DNA of 64,000 nt from Mycolicibacterium hippocampi (GTDB lineage Bacteria > Actinomycetota > Actinomycetes > Mycobacteriales > Mycobacteriaceae), in NCBI RefSeq assembly GCF_010723735.1, contig NZ_BLLB01000002.1, forward strand, positions 682,001 to 746,000, written 5' to 3'. The translations under genes were made by a program, and so were the position numbers. A model generated the notes under the pieces. It was not told the DNA's origin and made no database searches. It was given only the letters and a program-made list of their open reading frames with translations. Of the stretch, positions 8,594 through 17,139 are shown piece after piece. Positions within the stretch are counted from its first letter, which is position 1. Every line of letters starts with the position of its first letter.

Positions 8594-8621
8594 CGTTACA
8601 CTGTCGCTTTTGAGTGTAACG
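8594..8621. promoter_or_regulatory. Inverted repeat CGTTACACT / AGTGTAACG upstream of lipase
   Basis: Perfect 9-bp arms (8594-8602 and 8613-8621) with a 10-base spacer, in the 121-bp gap between tetR and the lipase gene. There is no run of T after it and the arms are not GC-rich, so an operator is more likely than a terminator. A half-repeat GTAACG follows directly (8621-8626). The cognate regulator is unknown. Confidence 0.5.
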
Positions 8622-8667
8622 TAACGGATCCGTGGTCATTCCGCTATCGCTTTGTTACTGTCCGGTG

Positions 8668-9975
8668 GTGAATCGGTTCGGGGTGCTGGTTGTCATCATT
8701 TCTGTCAGTCTTGTGATCGGCTGCTTGCCAACGGGTTTGGCCCGTGCGGATGACTGGTATCCGTACTACAACGAGGACGAATACACCGAGTTCTACACGC
8801 CACCGAATCCGTTGCCAGATGTCGAACCCGGCGAGCTGATTCGCACCGAGCCCTCCCGGCTCGTGCTTGAGCCATCAGGCCAACTCGGGGCCATCCAGGC
8901 CGCCGGGACGCGCATCATGTACCGCAGCGCCGACGCCCACGGCAAACCCAATGTGGTGACCGGCACCTACTTCGAACCCTTCGCCCCCTGGCCCGGACAG
9001 GGGCCTCGGCCGCTGATCGTTTACGGCCCAGGCACCCAAGGCCAAGGTGACCAATGCGCGCCGTCGCGGCAGTTCAATCAGGGCATCCACTGGTCCCCCT
9101 ACCTGGACGTCATGCTCAACTACGAAATGGGCTTCGTCGAGACCCTCGTCAGGCGCGGGTTCGCCATCGTGATGACCGACTACGAAGGTCTGGGCACCCT
9201 CGGCGTGACCCACACCTACGTCAACCGGCTATCCCAGGGTCATGCCATGCTCGACGCGGCTCGCGCCGCCCGCAAACTGCCCGACACGTCGCTCACACCC
9301 GGTGGCCCCGTGGCTTTCTGGGGCTACTCGCAAGGTGGCGGCGCCGCGGCGTCGGCAGCAGAACTGGCACCGTCCTACGCCCCTGAACTCGACATCGTGG
9401 GCACCTATGCCGGCGCGCCGCCAGCAGACCTCGCCGCACTGCTGCCCTACGCCGACGGCAGTGCCCTGGTCGGGGTGATCGGCTATGCACTCAACAGCGT
9501 CTTTCAGTCCTACCCCGAGGCTGCCCCCAAGATCCGGGCCCTGCTGACGCCGCGCGGTCAGGACTTCGTCGACAAGACCAAGAACCAGTGCGTCGGGGAG
9601 TCAGTCATCAAATTCATGTTCAGACACCTGCAGCCCTACTTCAACCACCCGATACCGGAAATGTTGGCCGACCCTCAATTCCGCGGACTACTCGACCTGC
9701 AGAAGCTCGGCACGCTGAAACCCAACGCGCCCGTGCTGATCAACAGCAACCGCTACGACCCGCTGGTGCCCTACGAACCCGCCGCTCAGCTCGGCCGGGA
9801 CTGGTGCGCCAAAGGCAGCGACATCGAGTTCCGCACCAACGAGGGTCCGCCGATTTTCAACAAGTTGGTCATCAACCACGCACTACCGATGGTCGTCGAC
9901 GGTGAGCCCGCCATGCAGTGGATCGCCGACCGGTTCAACGGATTGCCGACCACACCCAATTGCGGCCACTTCTGA
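8668..9975 (+). CDS. Secreted LIP-family lipase
   Basis: About 435 residues from GTG 8668 (GTG 8665 is equally possible; an upstream GTG at 8632 would put extra polar residues before the signal). VNRFGVLVVIISVSLVIG then TGLARA is a Sec signal peptide. The mature protein follows the secretory lipase family (PF03583): TEPSRLVLEPSG, IMYRSADAHGKPNVVTGTY, and the nucleophile elbow GYSQGG with Ser about 221; a DPLVPY motif (about 365) supplies the Asp and NHALPMV the His. Mycobacterial members hydrolyse triacylglycerol or other long-chain esters outside the cell. Converges on the P450 gene 32 bp downstream. Confidence 0.88.
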   Translation: MNRFGVLVVIISVSLVIGCLPTGLARADDWYPYYNEDEYTEFYTPPNPLPDVEPGELIRTEPSRLVLEPSGQLGAIQAAGTRIMYRSADAHGKPNVVTGTYFEPFAPWPGQGPRPLIVYGPGTQGQGDQCAPSRQFNQGIHWSPYLDVMLNYEMGFVETLVRRGFAIVMTDYEGLGTLGVTHTYVNRLSQGHAMLDAARAARKLPDTSLTPGGPVAFWGYSQGGGAAASAAELAPSYAPELDIVGTYAGAPPADLAALLPYADGSALVGVIGYALNSVFQSYPEAAPKIRALLTPRGQDFVDKTKNQCVGESVIKFMFRHLQPYFNHPIPEMLADPQFRGLLDLQKLGTLKPNAPVLINSNRYDPLVPYEPAAQLGRDWCAKGSDIEFRTNEGPPIFNKLVINHALPMVVDGEPAMQWIADRFNGLPTTPNCGHF

Positions 9976-10007
9976 TCTCAGCAGCGTTCCCGCTGGGCGA
10001 GCCGCGG

Positions 10008-11288
10008 TCAGTCGAGTGGTGTGAACTCGATGTTGATCTCGGTGAGTCCCCGCAGGATGAACGTCGGCTCGTAGACGTAATTGCGGGCCTCGCGCGGTCC
10101 ATGTTTCTCTTCGCTGACCGTGATGTCGGCCATCCGGTCGAGGATCCGCTCGATGGAGACGCGGCCCTCCACTCGCGCCAGCGGGGCGCCGGGACATGAG
10201 TGGATGCCGCGGCTGAACGCGATGTGCTCCCGTACGTTCTTGCGCTCGAGGGAGAACTCATGGGGGTTGTCGAAACGCTCGGGGTCACGATTGGCCGCAC
10301 CCGGACTGACCATCACGGTCGTGCCCGCGGGCACCGGCGTCTCACCGAGCGTCGTGGACTTGCGCGCCATCCGGAACACGCTCTTGACCGGGCTGTCCAT
10401 CCGCAGGCATTCCTCGATGAAGACCGGGATCAGGCTGCGGTCGTCGCGCAGCTGCTGCTGGATGTCGGGTCGGTCACTGAGCACCCGCATCGCCGCACCG
10501 AGCAGCTTGGCGGTGGTCTCCTGGCCCGCGGCGAACAGGAACGTCGCTGTGCGGACGACGTCGTCGACCTCCGGTGTGGAGCCGTCCGGGTACTTGGCGG
10601 TGGCGATCGAGGTCAGCACGTCATTGCGGGGCGACTCCCGGCGGTCGACGATGTAGCGGGCGAACTTCTCGTCGGCCCAGGCCAGCGGGTTGGTAGCGAC
10701 CACCTCGTGGTCGAGGCCGCCGATGTTGCTACCGGGACGCTCCGCCCCGAAAGCCTCGCGGAACTCCTCGTGGTCGTCCTCGGGGACGCCGAGCAGGTCG
10801 GCGACGGCCAGCAGGGAGAACGGCTTGGCGTAGGCAGCGAGGAACTCACAGCTGCCATCGGCGATGAACTCGTCGATGTGGCGGTCGGCCAGCCGCCACA
10901 TGAAGTCCTCGTTCTCCTTGAGCCGTTTGGGCGTGAGGAGCCGCGACAGCACCGAGCGAGCGTCAGTGTGATGCGGCGGGTCCATGGTGACCATGTGCTC
11001 GAACATGGGGATCTCGGTGCGGTGCTGCTCGAGCTGCTCGCAGATGTCGTCCCCCTCGGGGACAAACGGCATCGGCGTGAACGGACCCATGACCGCGACG
11101 CAGGACGAGTAATTCTCACTGTCCTTGTAAACGGCGTTGGCCGCCTGCCATCCGGTGACCGCGAGTACCCCGTTGTTGATCGGACAGCACACCGGATCCT
11201 TCGCTCGGATGTGGTCGTAGTACGGGTGTGGGTCGGGAATCAGCGAGGGATCGGTGAAGTAGTCGACCGAATCGAAATCCGTGGACAT
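10008..11288 (-). CDS. Cytochrome P450
   Basis: 426 residues. I-helix AAGQETTA (AGxET), the ExxR motif in EECLRMDSP, and heme loop [10 protein letters not shown] with Cys365 as axial ligand; all functional motifs are present, so a soluble class I P450 dependent on a ferredoxin. The I-helix has Glu where most bacterial P450s have Asp. No ferredoxin or reductase is encoded nearby. It reads away from the decayed acyltransferase, with a palindrome (11370-11385) in the gap. Substrate not predictable. Confidence 0.92.
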   Translation of the reverse strand: MSTDFDSVDYFTDPSLIPDPHPYYDHIRAKDPVCCPINNGVLAVTGWQAANAVYKDSENYSSCVAVMGPFTPMPFVPEGDDICEQLEQHRTEIPMFEHMVTMDPPHHTDARSVLSRLLTPKRLKENEDFMWRLADRHIDEFIADGSCEFLAAYAKPFSLLAVADLLGVPEDDHEEFREAFGAERPGSNIGGLDHEVVATNPLAWADEKFARYIVDRRESPRNDVLTSIATAKYPDGSTPEVDDVVRTATFLFAAGQETTAKLLGAAMRVLSDRPDIQQQLRDDRSLIPVFIEECLRMDSPVKSVFRMARKSTTLGETPVPAGTTVMVSPGAANRDPERFDNPHEFSLERKNVREHIAFSRGIHSCPGAPLARVEGRVSIERILDRMADITVSEEKHGPREARNYVYEPTFILRGLTEINIEFTPLD

Positions 11289-11369
11289 GGACGTGGGTCC
11301 TCCAAAGTTCGACGCCTATCTGCGCGGTGTCGGCGGGTACCTCCCGCCCGGCAGGGGCGTTGGTTATTG

Positions 11370-11385
11370 CTGAGCACCTGCTTAG
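11370..11385. promoter_or_regulatory. Palindrome CTGAGCACCTGCTTAG upstream of P450
   Basis: 12 of 16 positions obey dyad symmetry (consensus half CTnAGCA). It lies 82 bases above the P450 start in the divergent gap. It resembles TetR-type operators of the form TnAGCAnnTGCTnA. No regulator gene is adjacent, so the regulator would act in trans. Confidence 0.4.
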
Positions 11386-11432
11386 CATGTGTCGGGGATC
11401 TGGGTCAACGATCGCGCGTCCGTTCTGGGAGA

Positions 11433-12106
11433 GTGGTCGCGTCAGCGCCCTCATCGGTTTTGGTAGCGTTCGCAAACCATTGGCCGGAGACCGCCCCTCC
11501 CGGCTGGCTGGCGTCGACAATCCAGACCTACCTGCGGGTGTATCACCGGCACGAGGTTCGTATCGACGCTGCGGTGCCCGACAGGCCCGTTATGTTCGTC
11601 TGCAACCACGGCTTCGGCGGGGTCATCGACCTCAATGTCGGGGCCTTCGTCGCGGCACGGCAGGCCGCGGGTGTCACCCGGCCCACCACCGCGATGGTTC
11701 ATCAGATCGCGTGGACGCTTGGCGCTGGTCCGCTGGTCGAGAGATTGGGCGGGACGCCGGGCAGCCGCTCGTCGTGCTGAGCGACGGTCAGTCGGCCGCC
11801 CGGGCGCTTCGGTTGCCGAAGCTGTTGCGCGTCAAGTCTCTTCCGCTCAGCGTCTCGATTCCCTGGGGCCTGAACATGGGCGTGGTCGGCCTGCTGCCTT
11901 ACCTTCCACTACCCACGAAGCTGGACACGGCGGTGATGCCCGCGATGATGTCAGACACCGGAGAATCGGCTGAGGACTTTGCGGAGCGTGTTCGGGCAGC
12001 CATGCAGGCTCGGCTCGACGTGTTGACCGCGCGCCGCTCCGCTCATCGGCTGATCCGCTTCGCCTCGGTGCGGGCCTCACGCGGCGGGAACAAGCCGTAT
12101 CGGTAG
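11433..12106 (+). pseudogene. LPLAT-type acyltransferase, frameshifted with central deletion
   Basis: The first part (to about 11757) reads FANHWPETAPPGWL..., PVMFVCNHGFGGVIDLNVGA (the NHxxxxD-like acyl-transfer motif is degenerate) and LGAGPLVERLGGTP, as in PlsC-like acyltransferases. Homology resumes in another frame with LVVLSDGQSAARALRLPKLL, VSIPWGLNMG and YLPLPTKLDTAVMP through 12106, the family C-terminus. About 50-60 residues between, including the FPGG-type acceptor-binding motif, are gone and the frame has shifted. The start is uncertain (GTG 11433 is the first plausible one). The 3' end overlaps the end of the next P450 gene by 30 bp on the opposite strand. Confidence 0.65.
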
Positions 12107-13285
12107 GTGGTCGTGGCGGTGGATGATGTTGTTGATCGCCCAGGTCGGCTCGGCGACGATCTCGATGCGGTCGACGCGATCGATCAACGCCTTGAGCATC
12201 GCGGTGGTCTCCAGCCGTGCGAGACCTTGCCCGGCACATGCGTGTGCGCCGTTGCCGAACCCGACGTGACGTCCGGCGTCGTTGCGGATATCGAAGATGT
12301 CGGGGCTGTCCCATTCGCGTTCGTCACGGTTGGCCGAGGCGTAGAGCACCAGCACCCGGGCACCGGCCGGAATCGTCACCCCGGAGATGGCGTTCTCCCG
12401 CAGAGCTTTTCGCGCAAATGCGCGCAGCGGCGATTCGTACCGGACCACTTCGTTGATGGCGTTGGGGATGAGCGACGGGTCGCTCTTGAGCAGCGCCCAC
12501 TGCTCTGGGTGTTTGGCAAACAGGTAGATGGCGCTGGAGATGGCACTGATCGTGGTGTCGATCGACGGTGCGATGTAGTCGATGAGCAGCGGCGGCACTT
12601 CCTCGGCGCCGAGATTGCCCTCGTCGACCGTTGCCAGTAGCTCGTGGGCCATGCTGCCGGGAAGCACGTTGCGCTCATGCACGACGCGGCGGGCGAAGCG
12701 CAGCATCTGCAGACTGCGCGGTAAAGCCCTGAGGGCCTGGGTATTGAGCGGCCCCAGGATGTCGAATGTTGCTGCAGCCCAGGCGAGGAGATGTGATCGT
12801 TGGTCGGGTGGCCACCCCACCAGATCGGGGACGACGGCCAGGGGCAGAGCGGTGGCGAGGTCAGCAACCGCATCGACGCTGCCTCGCTCGACGGCACTGT
12901 CGACGATCGAGCCGGCCCGGGCGTCGACATCATCGCCGAGAGCACGCAGCGCCCGTGGCATCAGCCGATGGGCAACAAGCTTGCGGCGCCGGTCATGGTC
13001 GGCACCGTCGCTGTTGAGGGTGGTGCCGCGTGACAGTCGGTTCGTCAGGGCGTTCGCCGCGACACCGTGTCCGGACAGGAAGAGACCGTCGTCGCGCAGG
13101 GTGGCCTTGCATTCGGCGTAACGCGGCAGGGCGTAGAGGCGCTGGCGGCGCAGCCACACGACGGAACCCAGTTCGCGTAGTGCGCGGTAGTGCGGATACG
13201 GGTTGAGGAGAGCTGAGCGGGCGTAGATGTCGGGCCGATACACCGGAACATCCGTAGGTGGACGGAACACGCTGTCATTCCTCAT
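12077..13285 (-). CDS. Cytochrome P450, CYP199-like
   Basis: 402 residues. ExxR motif in NEVVRYESP and heme loop FGNGAHACAG with Cys350. The I-helix reads IAPSIDTTISA: the usual (A/G)G before xDT is replaced by PS, while Asp-Thr-Thr is kept. The layout of the N-terminus (NPYPHYRALRELGSVVWL) and the GQ..ARLE segment after the heme resemble P450s acting on aromatic acids (CYP199-type). It is the last gene of the ring-cleavage operon, overlapping the hydroxylase gene by 11 bp, so an aromatic hydroxylation or O-demethylation feeding that pathway is the likely role (inference). Confidence 0.88.
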   Translation of the reverse strand: MRNDSVFRPPTDVPVYRPDIYARSALLNPYPHYRALRELGSVVWLRRQRLYALPRYAECKATLRDDGLFLSGHGVAANALTNRLSRGTTLNSDGADHDRRRKLVAHRLMPRALRALGDDVDARAGSIVDSAVERGSVDAVADLATALPLAVVPDLVGWPPDQRSHLLAWAAATFDILGPLNTQALRALPRSLQMLRFARRVVHERNVLPGSMAHELLATVDEGNLGAEEVPPLLIDYIAPSIDTTISAISSAIYLFAKHPEQWALLKSDPSLIPNAINEVVRYESPLRAFARKALRENAISGVTIPAGARVLVLYASANRDEREWDSPDIFDIRNDAGRHVGFGNGAHACAGQGLARLETTAMLKALIDRVDRIEIVAEPTWAINNIIHRHDHLPIRLVPAA

Positions 13286-14879
13286 CGTTGGGGGTCGGTG
13301 CGGTCAGAAGGTGGCGACGACGGGGCGTGCGGCGTTTCTCCTCCAGCAGGTACACCGGCAGAGCACGGCAGAGATCATCCAGGTCTCGACCCGCAACCAT
13401 GACGGCACGGTCGGGTCGCACCACTGCCGCGTTGACGTGTGACCGCTTCAGCCAGGCCGCCAGCTCGGAGCCTTCCGGGACATGCATCATTCGGGCGCCG
13501 CGGGCTGTCACGACCTCCCGCTGCGCCTCGGTTGGGGCGATTCTGGTGATCACCCCGAACCCGGTGCCCAGCTCCTCGTCAAGGCGGCAGCCGTTGGACA
13601 GCAACGTGTTCGGACACAGCTGTCCGGCGATACCACGCGTCAGCAGTGTCCGCTGGACCAGCGTCGAAGACCGAAGCGATGGGGTTTGGGAATCCGTGAT
13701 CTTCCGCCGAAACCCCGGCACCAGCTGCAGCCGGGGCACCACGAGCGACCGCACTGCCGTGCCGATCCGGCCACCAGAGGTCATGGCGTGGCCGATGTTG
13801 AGCGCCAGTGCGATCATGTGGCGCGCATGTGGGCGGCGCTCGGCTTCGTAGCTGTCGAGCACGGTAGGCGGCAGGTCGCGGTGGTGAACGCCGGCGATCT
13901 TCCACGCCAGGTTCATCGCGTCGCGCAGGCCCGCACCCATGCCCTGCCCGATGAACGGCGGGGTCAGATGGGCGGCATCGCCGAGCAGGAAGACGTTTCC
14001 GCGCCGCCAGCGATCGGCGAGCTGAGCGCGAAAGGTGTATTCGGCGACCCGCATGACGCGCAGATCAGTATCGTCGACGTGTCGTATCCACGGGGCGATC
14101 AGCGGCTGCAGAGCGGCCAGGGTGGCGTAGTCACCGGCACACTCGTGGTCCATCAGCGCAAATTCCCACCGGTACCGGGTGGGTCCGATCCGCATGTAGG
14201 TGCCCGCGCGCTGTGCATCGCAGACTTGATGTACGCCTTCCCACTGCTGCAGGTCTGCGTCGGTGACGATGTCCACCACCAGCCAGCGCTGGTCGAACTT
14301 CAGATTGCGCATCGTCGCACCGATCGCGTCGCGCACCATGCTGTTCGCGCCGTCGCATCCCAGCACGTAGTCGGCGGTTATCAGCGACTCGTGGTCGCTC
14401 GAGCGGTTCCGGACCCGCAGGCGTAGCGGCCGACCGGAGACCTCGGGGGTGACGTCGACGACCTCGACGTCACCCAGGAACCTGGCATGTGGGTGTCTGC
14501 GGAGGTTGCGTCGCAGCAGTTCCTCGAGTTCCGGTTGATCGAACATACTCGCAGCCGGAAAGCCGTTGCGCGTCAGCGCGGTATCGCGCTGGAACTCGGC
14601 GAGTACCGACAGCTCCCTGTCGACCAGACGTAGACCGCGGGCGGGGTGCGAGATCGGTGCGAAATCCGCGGCCACGCCGAGCCTCGCCAGGATCCGGTAC
14701 ACCTCGTCGTCGAGGTGCACCGCGCGCGGCTGCGGATACACCTGAGGCCACCGGTCCAGCACCAGGGTGTCGACACCGTATTGGGCGAGCAGGGTCGCGA
14801 CCGTGACTCCGGTGGGTCCGCCGCCGACAACCGCCACGGAAACGTGCTCGGCGGGATCGAGATTCCCGGCGTTCGTCAT
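13275..14879 (-). CDS. MhpA-type FAD-dependent aromatic hydroxylase
   Basis: 534 residues from ATG 14879. FAD loop VVGGGPTG near residue 17, the middle motif LGCDGANSMVRDAIG, and the second FAD motif NVFLLGDAAHLTPP with GQGMGAGLRDAMNLAWK: class A flavoprotein monooxygenase. The R-A-V-H-L-DDE segment after the second strand is typical of 3-(3-hydroxyphenyl)propionate hydroxylase (MhpA) relatives. It would ortho-hydroxylate a phenol to a catechol using NAD(P)H and O2, providing the substrate of the dioxygenase upstream. Its start overlaps the stop of a 25-codon remnant (ATGA). Confidence 0.88.
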   Translation of the reverse strand: MTNAGNLDPAEHVSVAVVGGGPTGVTVATLLAQYGVDTLVLDRWPQVYPQPRAVHLDDEVYRILARLGVAADFAPISHPARGLRLVDRELSVLAEFQRDTALTRNGFPAASMFDQPELEELLRRNLRRHPHARFLGDVEVVDVTPEVSGRPLRLRVRNRSSDHESLITADYVLGCDGANSMVRDAIGATMRNLKFDQRWLVVDIVTDADLQQWEGVHQVCDAQRAGTYMRIGPTRYRWEFALMDHECAGDYATLAALQPLIAPWIRHVDDTDLRVMRVAEYTFRAQLADRWRRGNVFLLGDAAHLTPPFIGQGMGAGLRDAMNLAWKIAGVHHRDLPPTVLDSYEAERRPHARHMIALALNIGHAMTSGGRIGTAVRSLVVPRLQLVPGFRRKITDSQTPSLRSSTLVQRTLLTRGIAGQLCPNTLLSNGCRLDEELGTGFGVITRIAPTEAQREVVTARGARMMHVPEGSELAAWLKRSHVNAAVVRPDRAVMVAGRDLDDLCRALPVYLLEEKRRTPRRRHLLTAPTPNDEE

Positions 14880-14953
14880 TGCAGCGGGATCTCCTCGATG
14901 GCGGCGAGGTCCTGCGGCGACTGAGCGGCCGGCCACAGCACGTTCGCACTCAT
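14876..14953 (-). pseudogene. 25-codon remnant, probably acyl-CoA synthetase N-terminus
   Basis: A tiny frame coding MSANVLWPAAQSPQDLAAIEE-IPLQ. Its ATG overlaps the FAH gene stop (ATGA) and its TGA overlaps the hydroxylase ATG, so spacing in the operon is preserved. DLAAIEEIPL resembles the opening of AMP-forming acyl-CoA synthetases found in actinobacterial aromatic operons. The simplest reading is that the ~600-codon body has been deleted, leaving only the coupling segment. A real leader peptide is the alternative. Recognition is from memory of the family and only 25 residues long. Confidence 0.45.
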
Positions 14954-15888
14954 GCGTGCCGCACCGCCAACCGCTGCGCGCCGAGATCGAGCGCGCCGTC
15001 GTCGGTGCTGACCGAGGCCTCGACGACATCGCCGTGCTGCAGGTATTTCGGGTTCTTGGCCTGCCGGGAGAAGAACGCCTTCCACTTGACGGCCGGCGGT
15101 AGCAGGTTGCCGATCATCTCGATCGGCTTGGGCGGGGCGGTCAATGCGGTTCCTGCAGGGGTTCCCGTCAGGATCAGGTCGCCGGCGGCGAGGTCTTGGA
15201 ACCGCGTCAGCGACTGCAGGGCCTGCAGCGGGCGATACAGCATGTCCCCCTCGACGAGGGCGTTCTGACGCTCGTCGCCGCTGACGCTCAGCCGCAGCCG
15301 CAGATCGCCGAAGCGGGCAAGTTCGGCGGCATCGACAAGCAGCAGCGCCGGTCCGACGGGGGTGAATGTCGGATACGACTTGGCCTCGTAGAACTGGGTC
15401 TGGGGCAATTGGATGTCGCGGGCCGAGACGTCGTTGGTGATGGTGAGGCCGGCGACGTAATCGGCAAGGTTGGCATCGGTGATGCTGGAGCCGACCGGAA
15501 CGTCTCGTCCGATGACGAGGCCGATCTCGACCTCGTAGTCCAACAGGCCCACGTGTGACGGCCGCACGATCTCGTCGAAAGGACCGGAGATGGAGGCCGA
15601 GGACTTCCGAAAGAACGTCAGCGGCACCGTCTTCGGGTCCATCCCGGAATCCAGGACGTGAGATTCGAAGTTGGTCATCTGGGCGATGACCCGGCAAGGG
15701 GCGGTGACCGGGGACAGCAGCTCCAGATCGGCTACTTCGACGGTACCCTCCGAGGCCGCGGCGGCGTCGATGGCCGCCCGGTCGGCGAGAAGTTCACCGG
15801 TGCTGGCGGCGGACGTAGCGATCTTGGCAGCCCCGGTGCCGGTCTGCACCCACCAGGCGTCTTTGGTTCGTAGAACGGAAGTGGTCAT
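14950..15888 (-). CDS. Fumarylacetoacetate hydrolase (FAH) family protein
   Basis: 312 residues from ATG 15888, overlapping the dioxygenase stop (ATGA). FAH fold markers: the metal-binding DYEVEIGLVIGRDV (acidic residues spaced as E-x-E), TNDVSARDIQ, and LILTGTPAGT near the C-terminus. Family members hydrolyse C-C bonds of beta-diketo acids or decarboxylate/hydrate meta-cleavage products. Placed directly behind an extradiol dioxygenase, the likely substrate is the ring-cleavage product or its keto-enol. Translational coupling on both sides indicates one operon. Confidence 0.88.
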   Translation of the reverse strand: MTTSVLRTKDAWWVQTGTGAAKIATSAASTGELLADRAAIDAAAASEGTVEVADLELLSPVTAPCRVIAQMTNFESHVLDSGMDPKTVPLTFFRKSSASISGPFDEIVRPSHVGLLDYEVEIGLVIGRDVPVGSSITDANLADYVAGLTITNDVSARDIQLPQTQFYEAKSYPTFTPVGPALLLVDAAELARFGDLRLRLSVSGDERQNALVEGDMLYRPLQALQSLTRFQDLAAGDLILTGTPAGTALTAPPKPIEMIGNLLPPAVKWKAFFSRQAKNPKYLQHGDVVEASVSTDDGALDLGAQRLAVRHA

Positions 15889-17027
15889 GAGGCAGCAACT
15901 TTCAGTAGGCCGATGAGTCGGTTGAGGTCGAACTCGTTGTCGCCGCGCAGGGCACTGAGCATCGAAGCCGCTTGGTGCCGTGCCGCGCGAGGGCTGGCGT
16001 CGAGGAAATCCTTTGTCGCCGGGGGACCCCACTGCGCCAGGCCCGACGCGGTGAACGGGGCCCAACCGGGTTCGAGCGTGTTGTCGAACATGTCGCCGTC
16101 CGTGAAATGCTCGACGAGGAACCCGTCGGGGTCGCGCCAATAGTCGAACAGCTGGCTGCCCTGGATGTGGCGGCCGATGCCCCAGGACCGGAAGTAGCCG
16201 CGCTCGCTCAGGTATTCGCCCCCGGCGGCCAGTGCATCGAGATCGCTGACCTCATAGGCGGAGTGGACGTAGCGGTTGGCCGGTCCCAGCGCCAGGGCGA
16301 GGGTGTGGTGGTCGGCTGGGGTGGCGCCGCGGTCGCAGCGGACGAAGCTCATCGCGGGTCCTCGGGCGCGCTGGCCGGGGAAGAACAGGAAGTCGCTGAC
16401 GATCATCCCGAAGGTGTCCAAGTACCAGTTCAACGTCCGCAGATAGGTGGTGGACTGCAGCACCACGTGCCCCAGGCGCTGGATCCGGGCGGGCACGCGG
16501 GGTGGACGCACGGTGGCATTGATCCGCTGTTCTCCGACACCGGCGTTGATCGTCTGCGGCGCCTGGGCGGGTTGGGCGGGTAGGGCATGCTGGCCGGCGA
16601 CGACCTTGACCGGCATGCCGCTGGGATCGGTCAGTTGCACCGCCACCCCGCCGATCGATTCGGGAAGTGGTTGCAGCCGAGCACCTGTCTTGTCTGCCAG
16701 GCGCAGCACGTCGACCTCGTCGGCCGCGCGCAATGCCAACCCGGCGAACCGGGTGCGCTGCCCACGACGCAGGATCACGCACGGAGAACCGGGCTTGGTG
16801 CCGCGCAAGTGCAGCTGCTCGGGGTCACGCAGGGCGATGCCGAACCCGAAGGCCCGGGCGAACGCCTCCGCGCGAACCAGATCGGGCTTGTCGAATTCCA
16901 ACCATGCGATGTCGGCCACCCGAATGATCGGGTCCCGCGATCTCCCGGAATGTTCGCCACGCACAGCACCGCGTTCGCTGTGCAGATTCTTGTGCCCGTC
17001 GGATCTGTTCGTCACGACCTGCGCCAT
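15885..17027 (-). CDS. Type I extradiol (catechol 2,3-) dioxygenase
   Basis: 380 residues from ATG 17027 (RBS AGGAGG at 17035-17040). Two VOC modules; the C-terminal one carries the complete BphC-type site: iron ligands His187 (GHVVL), His255 (YVHSAYEV) and Glu306 (DGFLVEHF), with His240/241 and Tyr296 at the spacing of the catalytic His and Tyr. It should cleave a catechol meta to the hydroxyls. The unusually long polar N-terminus (about 35 residues) is rich in charged residues. First gene of the operon transcribed towards 12.1 kb and divergent from tetR. Confidence 0.88.
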   Translation of the reverse strand: MAQVVTNRSDGHKNLHSERGAVRGEHSGRSRDPIIRVADIAWLEFDKPDLVRAEAFARAFGFGIALRDPEQLHLRGTKPGSPCVILRRGQRTRFAGLALRAADEVDVLRLADKTGARLQPLPESIGGVAVQLTDPSGMPVKVVAGQHALPAQPAQAPQTINAGVGEQRINATVRPPRVPARIQRLGHVVLQSTTYLRTLNWYLDTFGMIVSDFLFFPGQRARGPAMSFVRCDRGATPADHHTLALALGPANRYVHSAYEVSDLDALAAGGEYLSERGYFRSWGIGRHIQGSQLFDYWRDPDGFLVEHFTDGDMFDNTLEPGWAPFTASGLAQWGPPATKDFLDASPRAARHQAASMLSALRGDNEFDLNRLIGLLKVAAS

Positions 17028-17052
17028 GAGACAGCCTCCTCTCCGCTGAGTT

Positions 17053-17108
17053 GAGGAAATCGTCACATACGTAGCGATCATCAGTCAAGCAGTTCTGACG
17101 AATTCCTC
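17053..17108. promoter_or_regulatory. Two-armed inverted repeat in the tetR/dioxygenase promoter region
   Basis: GAGGAAATCGTCA (17053-17065) and TGACGAATTCCTC (17096-17108) are reverse complements at 12 of 13 positions, 30 bases apart, inside the 112-bp gap between the divergent dioxygenase and tetR genes. The likely reading is two half-sites or two operators bound by the TetR protein. Confidence 0.6.
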
Positions 17109-17139
17109 ACCTCTGACTAGGGCTGGTACCATCCCGATC

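Noticed and set aside
10200..11435. Plus-strand frame of over 400 codons opposite the first P450
   Set aside because: Antisense shadow of an intact P450; only the part after about 11433 has real homology (acyltransferase).
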